Numbered from the stretch's first letter, positions 1 through 7,929 are shown. The stretch: DNA of 20,584 bases from an uncultured Lachnospiraceae bacterium (GCA_934394615.1 CAKRRJ010000041.1:1-20584); one strand, 5' to 3'. The notes: generated from the sequence alone by a model not told the origin. Translations and numbers: made by a program.

Positions 1-157
1 TTAAACCGTTCTACTGTTGTTTGGTTTGTTTTTGTTCTGAAATCTCATTTCAAAGATGTCCAACCAGGACTCTTTTTATTAGAATTTTCAGGGTTTTAAA
101 CACTGTTCAATCTTTCATTTTTCAAGGTTCATATTGTTGCTGTTCTCAGCGGCAACG
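1..157 (-). other. 5' leader of an rRNA operon (16S gene expected just off the left edge)
   Basis: This non-coding stretch lies downstream of the three tandem promoters. On the minus strand it has a small hairpin near 136-156 (inner stem GCTG/CAGC), then ACCTTGAAAAATGAA, a phrase typical of Gram-positive rRNA leaders and spacers, and a small hairpin GAAAT-GAG-ATTTC near 39-51. The last bases before the edge are AACGGTTTAA, where a 16S gene would be expected to begin within a few tens of bases. No 16S sequence is inside the window, so this is an inference. A boxA-like antiterminator (around CATCTTTGAAA) is possible but weak. Confidence 0.75.
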
Positions 158-163
158 TTCAAT

Positions 164-192
164 ATCTTATCACATCGCGTTTGATTTGTCAA
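164..192 (-). promoter_or_regulatory. rRNA operon promoter, proximal of three (P3)
   Basis: On the minus strand: -35 TTGACA (187-192), a 17-base spacer and -10 TAAGAT (164-169), again behind an A-tract. Transcription would start near 157 and run off the left edge. Both hexamers match those of the middle promoter, and the sequence around the -35 box is also shared. Confidence 0.88.
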
Positions 193-257
193 CAACTTTT
201 TTAAATTTCTTTTTGAATCTTTTCAGATTCGCTTTGCTGTTTTCAGCAGCGTGTTAT

Positions 258-286
258 ATCTTACCAGATGTCCACGCGTTTGTCAA
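258..286 (-). promoter_or_regulatory. rRNA operon promoter, middle of three (P2)
   Basis: On the minus strand: -35 TTGACA (281-286), a spacer of exactly 17 bases, and -10 TAAGAT (258-263). A run of seven A residues and further A-rich sequence lies directly upstream, as in an UP element. The block GTTGTTGACAAA is shared with the next promoter, so the two look like duplicated units. Confidence 0.88.
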
Positions 287-340
287 CAACTTTTTTTATT
301 TTCTTTTTTCGCAACCCGTTGTTTCTCACGGGTGAGTCAT

Positions 341-370
341 AGTATACTACCTCTATATACCTTTTGTCAA
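341..370 (-). promoter_or_regulatory. rRNA operon promoter, upstream of three (P1)
   Basis: Read on the minus strand there is a -35 box TTGACA (365-370), an 18-base spacer and a -10 box TATACT (341-346). An A-rich stretch just upstream of the -35 box (about 371-400) looks like an UP element. It is the first of three similarly built promoters pointing the same way, the typical layout of a strong rRNA operon control region. The hexamers are seen directly; the rRNA assignment is inferred from the tandem array and the leader that follows. Confidence 0.85.
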
Positions 371-399
371 CAGGTTTTTCTAATTTTTGTATTTTTTTC

Positions 400-443
400 C
401 ACAAAAGACTGCCGCCAGACGCCGAATATCGACAGCGGCAGTC
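400..443 (-). terminator. Rho-independent terminator after cvpA
   Basis: A perfect 9-bp stem, GACTGCCGC (407-415) with GCGGCAGTC (435-443), encloses a 19-base loop. On the minus strand it is followed by TTTTGTGG. It sits 20 bases past the cvpA stop codon and 30 bases before the first rRNA promoter, so it would insulate the rRNA promoters from the upstream operon. The T-tract is short, so efficiency is uncertain. Confidence 0.75.
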
Positions 444-463
444 CAATCCCGCCTTATTTTAAC

Positions 464-1201
464 CTATTGAAACCCATTCAGGATCCGTATAAACAGCCAG
501 TTAAATAAGTTGTTCTGGTACAACAGCTTTAGCCACCAGCTTTCCCCGATCTGAACCAGCACCGGCTGGGTCCACATCATACCAGAGCAGGCTTTCAAAA
601 TAAGCGCAGCAAGCCACAGAATCAGCAGCCCTGCAACACCACCAAGCAGTGCGCCCGCAAGCTGATCCAGTTCCGATATAACCGGCAGTCTTGCGATCTG
701 CCGAAGCCAGTGCGCGCCCATACGGAAAAACAGAAACACAACACCAAACAGGATTGCGGAACCAAATGTCCGAATTACCATATTGGCAAGATAAAGTCCC
801 AGGTAATCAAAAAAACGGTTCACACCAAGCAGATGATAAATCTCGCTGTTGTTGTTTTCGATCAGGACGTCCTTCATCTGCTCCGGCAATTTCAGATTTT
901 CAATCAGCGCCCTCTGATAGGATGGCATCGTTTCTTCTGCTCCCGTATCCGCATCTTCCTTCTCGCCCGGTATACCAGCCATATGTAAAAGCCCCTGGCC
1001 AATCGTCTGGTGAATCGCCGTATTGCTGTCCAGCCAGGCCGTCACACCAGGCATCGCAACCCTTGTCACAAGAATGCTTACAATCAACGCTGACATTGTC
1101 ACCGCAATGCGCACAAGCCCCCTGTAATGCCCATATAGCACCATAGAGAGCCAGAATACGCCAACGCCGACAGCCAGCCAGTGTTCTGTCAAAAAATTCA
1201 T
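464..1201 (-). CDS. cvpA: CvpA family integral membrane protein
   Basis: This 245-residue membrane protein belongs to the CvpA (colicin V production) family. E. coli CvpA is needed for colicin V export and affects envelope stress and purine-linked phenotypes; its biochemical role is not settled. Four hydrophobic segments are visible near residues 7-24, 29-50, 137-160 and 181-203. A polar, acidic loop lies between the second and third, which contains the stretch EKEDADTGAEE. The gene starts with ATG 11 bases after the stop of the HAD phosphatase gene, behind a G-rich GGGGCG, so it is probably the last gene of that operon. A terminator follows directly, then the rRNA promoters. Family assignment rests on topology and overall resemblance; function in this organism is unknown. 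Confidence 0.8.
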   Translation of the reverse strand: MNFLTEHWLAVGVGVFWLSMVLYGHYRGLVRIAVTMSALIVSILVTRVAMPGVTAWLDSNTAIHQTIGQGLLHMAGIPGEKEDADTGAEETMPSYQRALIENLKLPEQMKDVLIENNNSEIYHLLGVNRFFDYLGLYLANMVIRTFGSAILFGVVFLFFRMGAHWLRQIARLPVISELDQLAGALLGGVAGLLILWLAALILKACSGMMWTQPVLVQIGESWWLKLLYQNNLFNWLFIRILNGFQ

Positions 1202-1212
1202 AATACGCCCCG

Positions 1213-2043
1213 TCAGCCCAGTACCAGCTTTTCAATGGCATCCGCAACACCGTCTTCATCGTTTGTTACGGTCACATAATCTGCAGATGCCTTGAGCGCT
1301 TCCACTGCATTTCCCATAGCAACACCAATTCCAGCCATGCGAATCATGGTCATATCGTTTTCGCCATCTCCAAATCCCATCGTCTGTTCATGGTTCAATC
1401 CAAGATGCTTTGCCAGACGCAGTATGGCTTCTCCTTTTGTTGCTCCCTGGGCGTTAATCTCCAGGTTACAGTCAAGAGAAGAACTCACAATTACATCTCC
1501 CCGGTCTGAAAGCGCCCGCCTTGCGTGGCTGCGCTCCTGCTGATCCGCAAAAAAGTAATTGATCTTTTCTACCGGAAGATTCAGCCCGCGTACGGTTTCG
1601 ATAACACTTGGCACCGGCTGTCTTGTCTGTCGCATCATGGTCTGAATTGTATCCGGAATTCCGAACTCATCCATACGATCCAGAAAACGTTTCTCACCAT
1701 AAGCCTTTCCATCCACATATGCGTCATACATGGTATGAAACTGGCCGCCAAGTTCCAGAAGGCTCAGCGCCTGGCTGCAGGACAGTTTGCGCTCATCCAG
1801 AACTTTGTGCTCTTTTACATCTTCCACAAGCGCTCCATTTGTCGTGATCGCATAGTGGATTCCGGGCATAGAGCGCAAAAATTCCGGTACCCCGCCCCAG
1901 ATTCTTCCAGTACAGGGTACAATATAAATACCGCGCTCCATACATTCGCGCAGTACCTTTTCATTTCTGGCAGAAAGACGCTTCTGGCTGTCCAGAAGCG
2001 TCCCGTCCAGATCTAATGCAATTAATCTGATATCTGCTCTCAT
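1213..2043 (-). CDS. Cof-type HAD-IIB family sugar/nucleotide phosphatase
   Basis: A 276-residue cytoplasmic hydrolase of the haloacid dehalogenase superfamily, Cof subfamily (type IIB cap). These enzymes dephosphorylate small phosphometabolites such as sugar phosphates, pyridoxal phosphate or FMN; the substrate cannot be read from sequence. Motif I is DLDGTLL with nucleophile Asp11 and acid/base Asp13. Motif II lies at TTNGA near residue 70, the conserved lysine is in ATKGEAI near 203, and the Mg-binding motif is GDGENDMTM near 225-233, followed by GIGVAMGNA. The length is normal for the family. Its ATG shares one base with the TAA stop of the upstream TPR gene (TAATG), which indicates translational coupling. 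Confidence 0.93.
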   Translation of the reverse strand: MRADIRLIALDLDGTLLDSQKRLSARNEKVLRECMERGIYIVPCTGRIWGGVPEFLRSMPGIHYAITTNGALVEDVKEHKVLDERKLSCSQALSLLELGGQFHTMYDAYVDGKAYGEKRFLDRMDEFGIPDTIQTMMRQTRQPVPSVIETVRGLNLPVEKINYFFADQQERSHARRALSDRGDVIVSSSLDCNLEINAQGATKGEAILRLAKHLGLNHEQTMGFGDGENDMTMIRMAGIGVAMGNAVEALKASADYVTVTNDEDGVADAIEKLVLG

Positions 2044-3932
2044 TATATAAAATGTTCTTCCTTTAAAATAAGCATGCCGTCTTTATCGTATTTGGATGAA
2101 AACAGTCCCTTGATCGCTTTGCCGAGAGACGGCTTCTCCGCACGGTCAGCTGCCTCCTCAATCAGAGTTTCAGCCTCTTTGCGAACCAGCGGGATTCCAT
2201 CTTCTTCCATGATTTCAATGCGCTCATACAGTGCAAGCATACTCTTTCCGGTGATGCTGCAGTCGATCTCTGATGCATATTTGCAGCAATACTGCGCAAA
2301 TTCATCGATATCCATCTCTTCTTCATCCGAATCTTCTGGCTCTTCCGGTTCTTCCTCAAACTCCGGCTCAGGAGCACGCATTGCTTCATCATTTACCGGA
2401 ACAACACGGCGAACCGGACGTTCATCCGGAATCTGTGCCTCTTCCTCCTGCGGTTCTGCCTGCTGCGGCTGTTCTTCCACGATTTCAGCCTGCACCGGCG
2501 GATAATCGCATCCAATGCACTCAAATTTATCCGCAAGCATCGGATTCTGCGCATGCAGCATCTCCATCTGCTTCGGATTATCAATCAGAATGATGCGCAT
2601 TCCACTGGTATCCTGATTCATCAGCGTTACCAGCTCACGGATCATCTGAGGAGTCAGATCTCCCGCTTCCTCAATTATAAGATCTTTTCCGCTCAGTTTA
2701 TCTGCGCATGCAAGGATACCACGCTTATTCAATTTGGAACCTGTGATCTTTGCCACTGGATTTTTAATGCCAGTCTCTCTCTGAATCTGCTTTAAGGACT
2801 GGATGGCAATCTCCATGCCCTTTTCCGGAGAACGTGCTTCGATCATAAGATGATTGACCATACGCGGAAGCTCCGGTTCCTCATCCAGCTCCTCGATCTG
2901 CGGCTCTTCTTCCGGCTCCGGAATTTCTTCCATGACCGGCTCGGCCGCCGGCATACGGCGAATTGAAGTCAGAACCCTGGTCTTTCCAAGATCGCTTTCG
3001 TCTTCCTTCACACTATCATTTCCAATCCGGGATACTTCCTCTGCAAGCTTTGCTTCCGTTTCCGCCTGCTTCATCTGCGCGGCAATCACTTCTTTTCCGT
3101 AAGACAAATCCGGGGTGATGCTCATTTCCTCCTCCGGTTCTTCTTCTACGAATTCTTCTGTAATTTGCGTCTCCTGCGGTTCTGCAGCAGGTTCCTCAGC
3201 CAGTTCTTCCGGCTCAGACTCCACCAGATCCTGCTCCGGTTCCTCATCGGTCTCCAGGCTCTCATCTGCCGCATCCTCTTCCTCAAATGCCTGCTCTACC
3301 GCCCTCAGTTTTGCCTCATATTTATCACGGTTTTCCACGAGATCCATCTGATACTTGTTTAACTGCGCGTACTGAACTTTTAACTCCATAGCCTTATCAA
3401 CGTACTTGCCAAGACCAAACATCAGCATGATCTTGTCGCAGGTTGCCACACAGCGCTCAATCTCTCCAACTCGGTGATACAGGTCCGCCAGCTCGTAAAG
3501 CCACTTTTCATCCAGTTCTTCCTCTGTATAGCTCTCCAGAGAATGGATCTGCTGCTCAAGCGGTGCATCCATGGCTTTTAAAAGCTTATAGCGAAGCAGA
3601 TGCTGGCGCGGATCATCTCCTGCCAGATCGCAGAACTCGCGGTAGTAAGCATTCGCCTCTTCCACATTTCCTTCTTTTAACGCAAGATCAGTCAGCTTGT
3701 AGAGAAGGCGCTTGCCGATCGGCGCGCGCTCAAAGACCATTAACAGAATGTCTTTTGCATCCTGATATTCCTTATTTTTTTCATAGACATTGGCAACCAT
3801 AGACAGCAGGTTCGCGTTGCGGACCTTTTTCCAGTCGATCGTGTCCGCGATCTTCATGGCCGTCTCAAAATCGCCTTTATTGCTCAGTTTTCTAATCTGT
3901 TCTACTTTTATGTTGAACTCGTACTTATCCAT
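2043..3932 (-). CDS. TPR protein with acidic linkers and a degenerate CbbX/SpoVK-like AAA domain
   Basis: A 629-residue protein, probably cytoplasmic: no signal peptide or membrane segment is visible. Residues about 5-200 form helical TPR-like repeats. Residues about 215-355 are a very acidic Glu/Pro-rich linker. Residues about 360-477 resemble the AAA domain of CbbX/SpoVK ATPases: a Walker-B-like LIIEEAGDL near 418-426 and a following strand-helix segment IILIDNPKQMEMLHAQNP are recognisable. Where the Walker A loop should be (near 364-373) the sequence reads EARSPEKGME, so nucleotide binding by the usual loop looks lost. A second acidic linker (about 485-540) leads to a compact C-terminal domain ending in LKEEHFI. 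I chose the ATG at 3932 because AAAGGAG lies 8 bases upstream; an in-frame GTG at 3941 overlaps that site. The gene sits 32 bases after recR. I know of similar proteins in Lachnospiraceae but no established function. Confidence 0.75.
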   Translation of the reverse strand: MDKYEFNIKVEQIRKLSNKGDFETAMKIADTIDWKKVRNANLLSMVANVYEKNKEYQDAKDILLMVFERAPIGKRLLYKLTDLALKEGNVEEANAYYREFCDLAGDDPRQHLLRYKLLKAMDAPLEQQIHSLESYTEEELDEKWLYELADLYHRVGEIERCVATCDKIMLMFGLGKYVDKAMELKVQYAQLNKYQMDLVENRDKYEAKLRAVEQAFEEEDAADESLETDEEPEQDLVESEPEELAEEPAAEPQETQITEEFVEEEPEEEMSITPDLSYGKEVIAAQMKQAETEAKLAEEVSRIGNDSVKEDESDLGKTRVLTSIRRMPAAEPVMEEIPEPEEEPQIEELDEEPELPRMVNHLMIEARSPEKGMEIAIQSLKQIQRETGIKNPVAKITGSKLNKRGILACADKLSGKDLIIEEAGDLTPQMIRELVTLMNQDTSGMRIILIDNPKQMEMLHAQNPMLADKFECIGCDYPPVQAEIVEEQPQQAEPQEEEAQIPDERPVRRVVPVNDEAMRAPEPEFEEEPEEPEDSDEEEMDIDEFAQYCCKYASEIDCSITGKSMLALYERIEIMEEDGIPLVRKEAETLIEEAADRAEKPSLGKAIKGLFSSKYDKDGMLILKEEHFI

Positions 3933-3964
3933 CTTCTGCACTCCTTTGCTGTTGCTGCTATTCC

Positions 3965-4561
3965 CTATAGTTCCACACGTCCCTCCAGGGCCCTCAGCAG
4001 GGTTACTTCATCAATATATTCCAGATCGCCGCCTACCGGCACACCGCTTGCAATCCGGCTCACGCGGATTCCCGTGGGCTTGATCAGCTTGCTGATGTAC
4101 ATGGCCGTGGTCTCTCCTTCGAGGCTGGAATTTGTAGCGATGATCACTTCCTTGATATCCCCCTGAAGCCGCTGCATCAGCTCCTTCAGCCTGATGTCGT
4201 TGGGTCCTATACCCAGCATCGGAGAAATAGCTCCGTGCAGTACATGGTATACACCTTCATATTTTCCGGTCTTTTCGTACGCCGCCAGGTCTCTGGTATT
4301 CTCTACCACCATGATCGTTTTGTGATCGCGTTTGTCGCTGCTGCAAATCGGGCAAAGTTCCTGATCGGTCAGCGTGCAGCATTCTTTGCAGTAGCGGATA
4401 TTCGCTTTTGCCTGTGTGATCGCTCCGGTCAGGCTTTGCACCTGTTCTTTGGGCATATTGATGATATGGAATGCCAGACGCTGTGCGGATTTGCTTCCAA
4501 TACCAGGAAGCTTCGATAATTCCTCGATCAGCGTTGTGATCTGTTTGCTGTAGTAATCCAT
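3965..4561 (-). CDS. recR: Recombination mediator RecR
   Basis: RecR works with RecF and RecO to load RecA on SSB-coated gapped DNA. From the ATG at 4561 the protein is 198 residues, the usual length. A helix-hairpin-helix lies in [16 protein letters not shown] (about 17-32). A four-cysteine zinc site is at residues 58, 61, 70 and 73. The TOPRIM domain starts at [17 protein letters not shown] (about 83) and includes [12 protein letters not shown]. The start is one base after the ybaB stop, with a GGAGG site inside the ybaB 3' end at an unusually long 14 bases. An in-frame GTG at 4582 would add seven unconserved residues, so I prefer the ATG. The ybaB-recR pairing is conserved across bacteria. 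Confidence 0.97.
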   Translation of the reverse strand: MDYYSKQITTLIEELSKLPGIGSKSAQRLAFHIINMPKEQVQSLTGAITQAKANIRYCKECCTLTDQELCPICSSDKRDHKTIMVVENTRDLAAYEKTGKYEGVYHVLHGAISPMLGIGPNDIRLKELMQRLQGDIKEVIIATNSSLEGETTAMYISKLIKPTGIRVSRIASGVPVGGDLEYIDEVTLLRALEGRVEL

Positions 4562-4562
4562 T

Positions 4563-4916
4563 TTAGAATGGGAAGCCTCCACCCAGACCGCCTAAGCCGC
4601 CGGTCAGTTTTGACATTGCTGCCTGAGACTCCTCTTCCATTTTGCGCAGTGCTTCATTGGTTGCTGCCACGATCAGGTCCTGCAGCATTTCGATGTCATC
4701 CGGATCTACTACCTCTTCGGAAAGCTTTACGGAAAGCACTTCCTTTTTACCGGAAACCGTTACGGTCACAGCTCCGCCGCCTGCGGATGCGCTGTACTCT
4801 TTCTCTTCCAGTTCCTTGGTCGTCTCCTCCATCTGACGCTGCATTCTCTGCGCCTGTTTCATTAAATTATTCATATTTCCCGGCATTCCGCCCGGGAATC
4901 CACCACGTTTTGCCAT
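4563..4916 (-). CDS. ybaB: YbaB/EbfC family nucleoid-associated protein
   Basis: A 117-residue DNA-binding protein of the YbaB/EbfC family, which forms small dimers that bind DNA and affect nucleoid structure. The N-terminus is Gly/Met-rich ([17 protein letters not shown]). A charged amphipathic helix follows ([20 protein letters not shown], about 19-38), then the family beta segment around [18 protein letters not shown] and a second helix (about 80-102). The tail is Gly-rich, ending [12 protein letters not shown]. An AGGAGG-like ribosome site lies upstream of the ATG. The gene sits 36 bases downstream of dnaX and one base before recR, the standard dnaX-ybaB-recR arrangement. Confidence 0.96.
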   Translation of the reverse strand: MAKRGGFPGGMPGNMNNLMKQAQRMQRQMEETTKELEEKEYSASAGGGAVTVTVSGKKEVLSVKLSEEVVDPDDIEMLQDLIVAATNEALRKMEEESQAAMSKLTGGLGGLGGGFPF

Positions 4917-4952
4917 GATATTCCTCCAGATTTTCTATATAATATGATTTTG

Positions 4953-6560
4953 TCAGTCTTCAATCGTAATGTCCATATGGATCGCATTCTTCAATTCTTC
5001 GTCACTGACGTATATTGTATTCAGACGTTCGCCCGCATTGCGCATACGCGCCTTGAAATACATGGTCTTGCCATAGCGCTCTTCCACATACTTCTCTAAT
5101 GCCCCAATGACCGTTGGCCTGCTGCCAATGGCATAATTGTCACCACTTGAAAAAACGATGCACAGACAACTGTCGCCGCTTGGCTCCAGCACCGTGTCGC
5201 GAAAGCTTGGCCGGATAGCTCCGCCGAGCTCCCGGATAATTTTCCCCCAGTCCTGGCGAATAAGATTTAAGTCTTCTAACTGCGCTTTTGGAATCGTCAC
5301 CTGCTGCGGTGCTGCTTCCGGTTCTGCCGCGGGCACTCCCGCTGCACTGACCGGCTGTCCCATCTGGGCTGCCATCTGCTGCATCATCTGGGCATTAACC
5401 GGAACCCCTTCATCCATTCGGTCTTCCAATTCTTCCAGGCGCTGCAAAATAGAATCCAGATTTGGTTCCATCTGCGGTTTGGTCAGCTTAATGAGCGCCA
5501 GCTCAATAAGCACCCGTTTCTGACTCGCATAGCGGATCTGATTGGAAAGTTCGGAAAAAATACGGATGAAACGCATGAGCGTCTCCCCGCTGATCATCTC
5601 CGCTTCCTCGCGAAGGAGCTTTAAGTTGTCTTCCGACATGTCCAGCATATTTTCCGCGTCGTCCGCCGTTTTCAGCACCAGAAGATTTCGCAGATACCAG
5701 ATAAAGTCTGTAACAAACTGTCCAAGCTCCCGGCCCTGAATGACCATTTCTTCCAGCTTTTTCATGCACTCCGTGGTATCTTTCGCAATTACGGCGCGGA
5801 GCAGTTCACTGAACACACTGGAATCCACGGCGCCGAGAACCTCCAGCACATTATCGTAGGTCAGAAGCGTGCCGTAATGAAATGCCACACACTGGTCAAG
5901 AAGGCTCAATGCGTCTCGCATGGAACCATCTGCCGCCTTCGCCACATAGCGAAGGGCTTTCTCCTCTACCTGGATTGATTCTGCATCCGCCAGTTCACGC
6001 AGCCTTGCGGCAATCGTGTCAATGGTGATACGCCGGAAATCGTAACGCTGACAGCGCGAAAGCACCGTGACCGGAATCTTATGCACCTCCGTTGTTGCCA
6101 GAATGAAGATGACATAGGACGGCGGTTCCTCCAGCGTTTTTAACAAGGCGTTAAACGCACCGGTAGAAAGCATATGCACCTCATCGATGATGTAGACCCG
6201 GTATGCTCCCTCCGTAGGCGGATACTGAACCTGTTCCCGGATCTCGCGGATGTTTTCTACGCCATTGTTGGATGCCGCATCGATCTCGACCACATTCATG
6301 GAACTGCCCGTTGCAATGGCGCGGCAGGCAGCACACTCGTTGCAGGGGCTTCCATCTACCGGATGTTCGCAGTTTACCGCTTTCGCGAAGATCTTTGCAA
6401 TGGTCGTCTTACCTGTTCCGCGTGTTCCGCAAAACAGATAGGCGTGTCCAATACGGCCGCTGGTAATCTGATTTTTTAAAGTCTGTACGATATGATCCTG
6501 TCCTTTGACATCATCAAACTGGGCCGGACGCCATTTGCGGTACAGTGCTGTATATGACAT
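4953..6560 (-). CDS. dnaX: DNA polymerase III subunit gamma/tau
   Basis: DnaX is the ATPase of the clamp loader that puts the beta clamp on primed DNA and links the polymerases at the fork. The 535-residue product has Walker A GTRGTGKTT (45-53), a zinc module with cysteines near 64, 73, 76 and 79, Walker B IIDEVH (124-129), sensor 1 in LATTEVHK (about 154-161) and the arginine-finger motif SRC (168-170). The collar domain and a tau-type C-terminal region follow after about residue 370, separated by a Gln/Ala/Pro-rich linker. The start is supported by AAGGAG nine bases upstream. I saw no E. coli-type A-AAA-AAG slippery site at a suitable place, so a separate short gamma product is not indicated. 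Confidence 0.97.
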   Translation of the reverse strand: MSYTALYRKWRPAQFDDVKGQDHIVQTLKNQITSGRIGHAYLFCGTRGTGKTTIAKIFAKAVNCEHPVDGSPCNECAACRAIATGSSMNVVEIDAASNNGVENIREIREQVQYPPTEGAYRVYIIDEVHMLSTGAFNALLKTLEEPPSYVIFILATTEVHKIPVTVLSRCQRYDFRRITIDTIAARLRELADAESIQVEEKALRYVAKAADGSMRDALSLLDQCVAFHYGTLLTYDNVLEVLGAVDSSVFSELLRAVIAKDTTECMKKLEEMVIQGRELGQFVTDFIWYLRNLLVLKTADDAENMLDMSEDNLKLLREEAEMISGETLMRFIRIFSELSNQIRYASQKRVLIELALIKLTKPQMEPNLDSILQRLEELEDRMDEGVPVNAQMMQQMAAQMGQPVSAAGVPAAEPEAAPQQVTIPKAQLEDLNLIRQDWGKIIRELGGAIRPSFRDTVLEPSGDSCLCIVFSSGDNYAIGSRPTVIGALEKYVEERYGKTMYFKARMRNAGERLNTIYVSDEELKNAIHMDITIED

Positions 6561-6569
6561 ATTCCTAAA

Positions 6570-6609
6570 CTCCTTGCTGACCGGGAACTGGCAGGATCTG
6601 CCTGTCAGC
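6570..6609 (-). promoter_or_regulatory. Stem-loop abutting the dnaX ribosome binding site
   Basis: In the 54-base pfk-dnaX spacer the minus strand folds into a two-part hairpin. The outer stem pairs GCTGAC (6604-6609) with GTCAGC (6576-6581), and the inner stem pairs GGCAG with CTGCC around a 3-base loop (6590-6602). The AAGGAG ribosome site (6570-6575) starts at the next base after the stem. There is no T-tract, so it is not a standard terminator; it could tune translation or act as a processing site between pfk and dnaX. Confidence 0.5.
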
Positions 6610-6614
6610 CGCCG

Positions 6615-7691
6615 TTATTCGTCGCCAAAGCTGATTCCAACCATTTTGGCTTCCTGGATCATGGAGCAGTTCGGATCTACTGTCTTTAATCTTCCTGCCA
6701 CCTCTTCCAGCGGCACTTCCGTGATCTCGCCATTCTCTACTGCTACCATATATCCATATTTCTTTTCCTGGATCAGTTTTGCTGCTGCCGCACCAAGACG
6801 TGTGGAGAGCACACGGTCGTATGGACACGGCTCACCGCCTCGCTGGGTATGACCCGGAACCGTAACGCGGACTTCCTGTCCTGTTTTCTCGGTAATCTGT
6901 GCGCCAAGCGCGTAAGCAACCGATGGATATACCACCTGATTCTTTTTCTTTTCCTTTAACTCCTTCTTGCTGAGGCCTGCATCTTCTTTTGAAATTGCGC
7001 CCTCTGCAACAGCCAGGATAGAAAATCGTTTTCCCTGTCTGCTTCGTTCTTTGATTGCTGCAACAATCACATTAATGTCGTACGGGATTTCCGGAAGCAG
7101 GATAATATCTGCTCCGCCGGCAATTCCTGCATACAGCGTCAGCCAGCCAACTTTATGTCCCATAACCTCTACAATGAACACACGTCCATGAGAAGCTGCA
7201 GTTGTATGAATACAGTCAATGGCATTGGTCGCCACATTGATGGCACTCTGGAAACCAAACGTTACATCGGTTCCCCAGAGATCGTTATCTATTGTTTTTG
7301 GAAGGGATACCACATTCAGACCCTCTTCACGCAGAAGGTTTGCTGTTTTCTGGCTTCCATTTCCACCCAGCACCACCAGGCATTCCAGTTTTAATTTCCG
7401 GTATGTGTGCTTCATGGCCTCTACCTTGTCCAGACCGTTCTCGTCCGGAACACGCATCAGCTTGAACGGCTGTCTTGACGTTCCAAGGATAGTTCCGCCC
7501 TTTGTCAGGATTCCGGAAAAATCCGAAGGTTTCATGATCTGGTAATCCGCATACATCAGGCCTTTATATCCATCTTCAAAACCAATGATCTCTACATCTT
7601 CAAACATCTTATACAGCGCCTTTGCCACACCGCGCATGGTTGCGTTTAAGCTCTGACAGTCGCCGCCGCTGGTTAACATTCCAACTCTCAT
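6615..7691 (-). CDS. pfk: 6-phosphofructokinase (PfkA/Pfp family, mixed signature)
   Basis: This 358-residue cytoplasmic enzyme phosphorylates fructose 6-phosphate to fructose 1,6-bisphosphate in glycolysis. The N-terminal loop is TSGGDCQSLNA. The substrate-site motif PKTIDND (131-137) carries the catalytic Asp135. VMGHKVGW (about 177-183), PEIPYD (about 200) and HTQRGGEP (281-288) are also present. The phosphoryl-donor determinants are mixed: GGNGS at 109-113 has Gly at the ATP-type position (E. coli Gly104), but Lys132 is the residue usual in PPi-dependent enzymes, and Asn111 replaces the Mg-linked Asp (E. coli Asp103). I chose the ATG at 7691, with AAGGG ten bases or so upstream; an in-frame GTG at 7700 sits against that site. 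It lies between the SRP RNA and dnaX and has its own promoter. Confidence 0.93.
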   Translation of the reverse strand: MRVGMLTSGGDCQSLNATMRGVAKALYKMFEDVEIIGFEDGYKGLMYADYQIMKPSDFSGILTKGGTILGTSRQPFKLMRVPDENGLDKVEAMKHTYRKLKLECLVVLGGNGSQKTANLLREEGLNVVSLPKTIDNDLWGTDVTFGFQSAINVATNAIDCIHTTAASHGRVFIVEVMGHKVGWLTLYAGIAGGADIILLPEIPYDINVIVAAIKERSRQGKRFSILAVAEGAISKEDAGLSKKELKEKKKNQVVYPSVAYALGAQITEKTGQEVRVTVPGHTQRGGEPCPYDRVLSTRLGAAAAKLIQEKKYGYMVAVENGEITEVPLEEVAGRLKTVDPNCSMIQEAKMVGISFGDE

Positions 7692-7816
7692 CGAAGACAC
7701 ACCCTTCTTTCTTTACATTTTATAAATAAGGCATACAACCCTCATTCTGCTACTCGTTTGCCTCGCCGTTGGCCACACCTGTGCAGGCACGTTTTCGGCT
7801 CACTTTCGCTCGTTAC

Positions 7817-7846
7817 ATTATAATACACCGCTTTCTCGTTTGTCCA
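7817..7846 (-). promoter_or_regulatory. Promoter of the pfk-dnaX gene block
   Basis: On the minus strand: -35 TGGACA (7841-7846), an 18-base spacer and a perfect -10 TATAAT (7817-7822). Transcription would start near 7810, giving a leader of about 120 bases before the pfk ATG. The leader has a short CCTG-CA-CAGG inverted repeat but matches no riboswitch class I recognise. Confidence 0.78.
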
Positions 7847-7869
7847 TCTTTTATTAGGAAAAGATAGGT

Positions 7870-7912
7870 AAAGAAAAACAGGCATATCTTCATTGTCTGA
7901 AGATACACCTGT
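7870..7912 (-). terminator. Terminator of the SRP RNA gene
   Basis: A 14-bp stem (7878-7891 with 7899-7912, 7-base loop) is followed on the minus strand by TTTTCTTT. Two positions pair as G-U only in the minus-strand RNA and would be mismatches in plus-strand RNA, which indicates the direction in which it acts. It separates the SRP RNA from the pfk promoter region. Confidence 0.9.
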
Positions 7913-7929
7913 TATTATTCTTTTTAAAT

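Noticed and set aside
21..508. Plus-strand open frames in the first 500 bases
   Set aside because: They are Phe/Ser/Leu-rich translations of T-tracts in the rRNA promoter region and have no ribosome sites.
2074..3362. Plus-strand serine-rich open frames opposite the TPR gene
   Set aside because: They are reverse-strand shadows of the Glu-rich linkers (GAA/GAG codons read as TTC/CTC and shifted to TCC/TCT), without ribosome sites or family resemblance.
4953..6560. Programmed frameshift in dnaX giving a gamma form
   Set aside because: No A-AAA-AAG slippery heptamer with a downstream stem appears around the collar/tau boundary; A- or T-runs seen elsewhere in the gene are badly placed.
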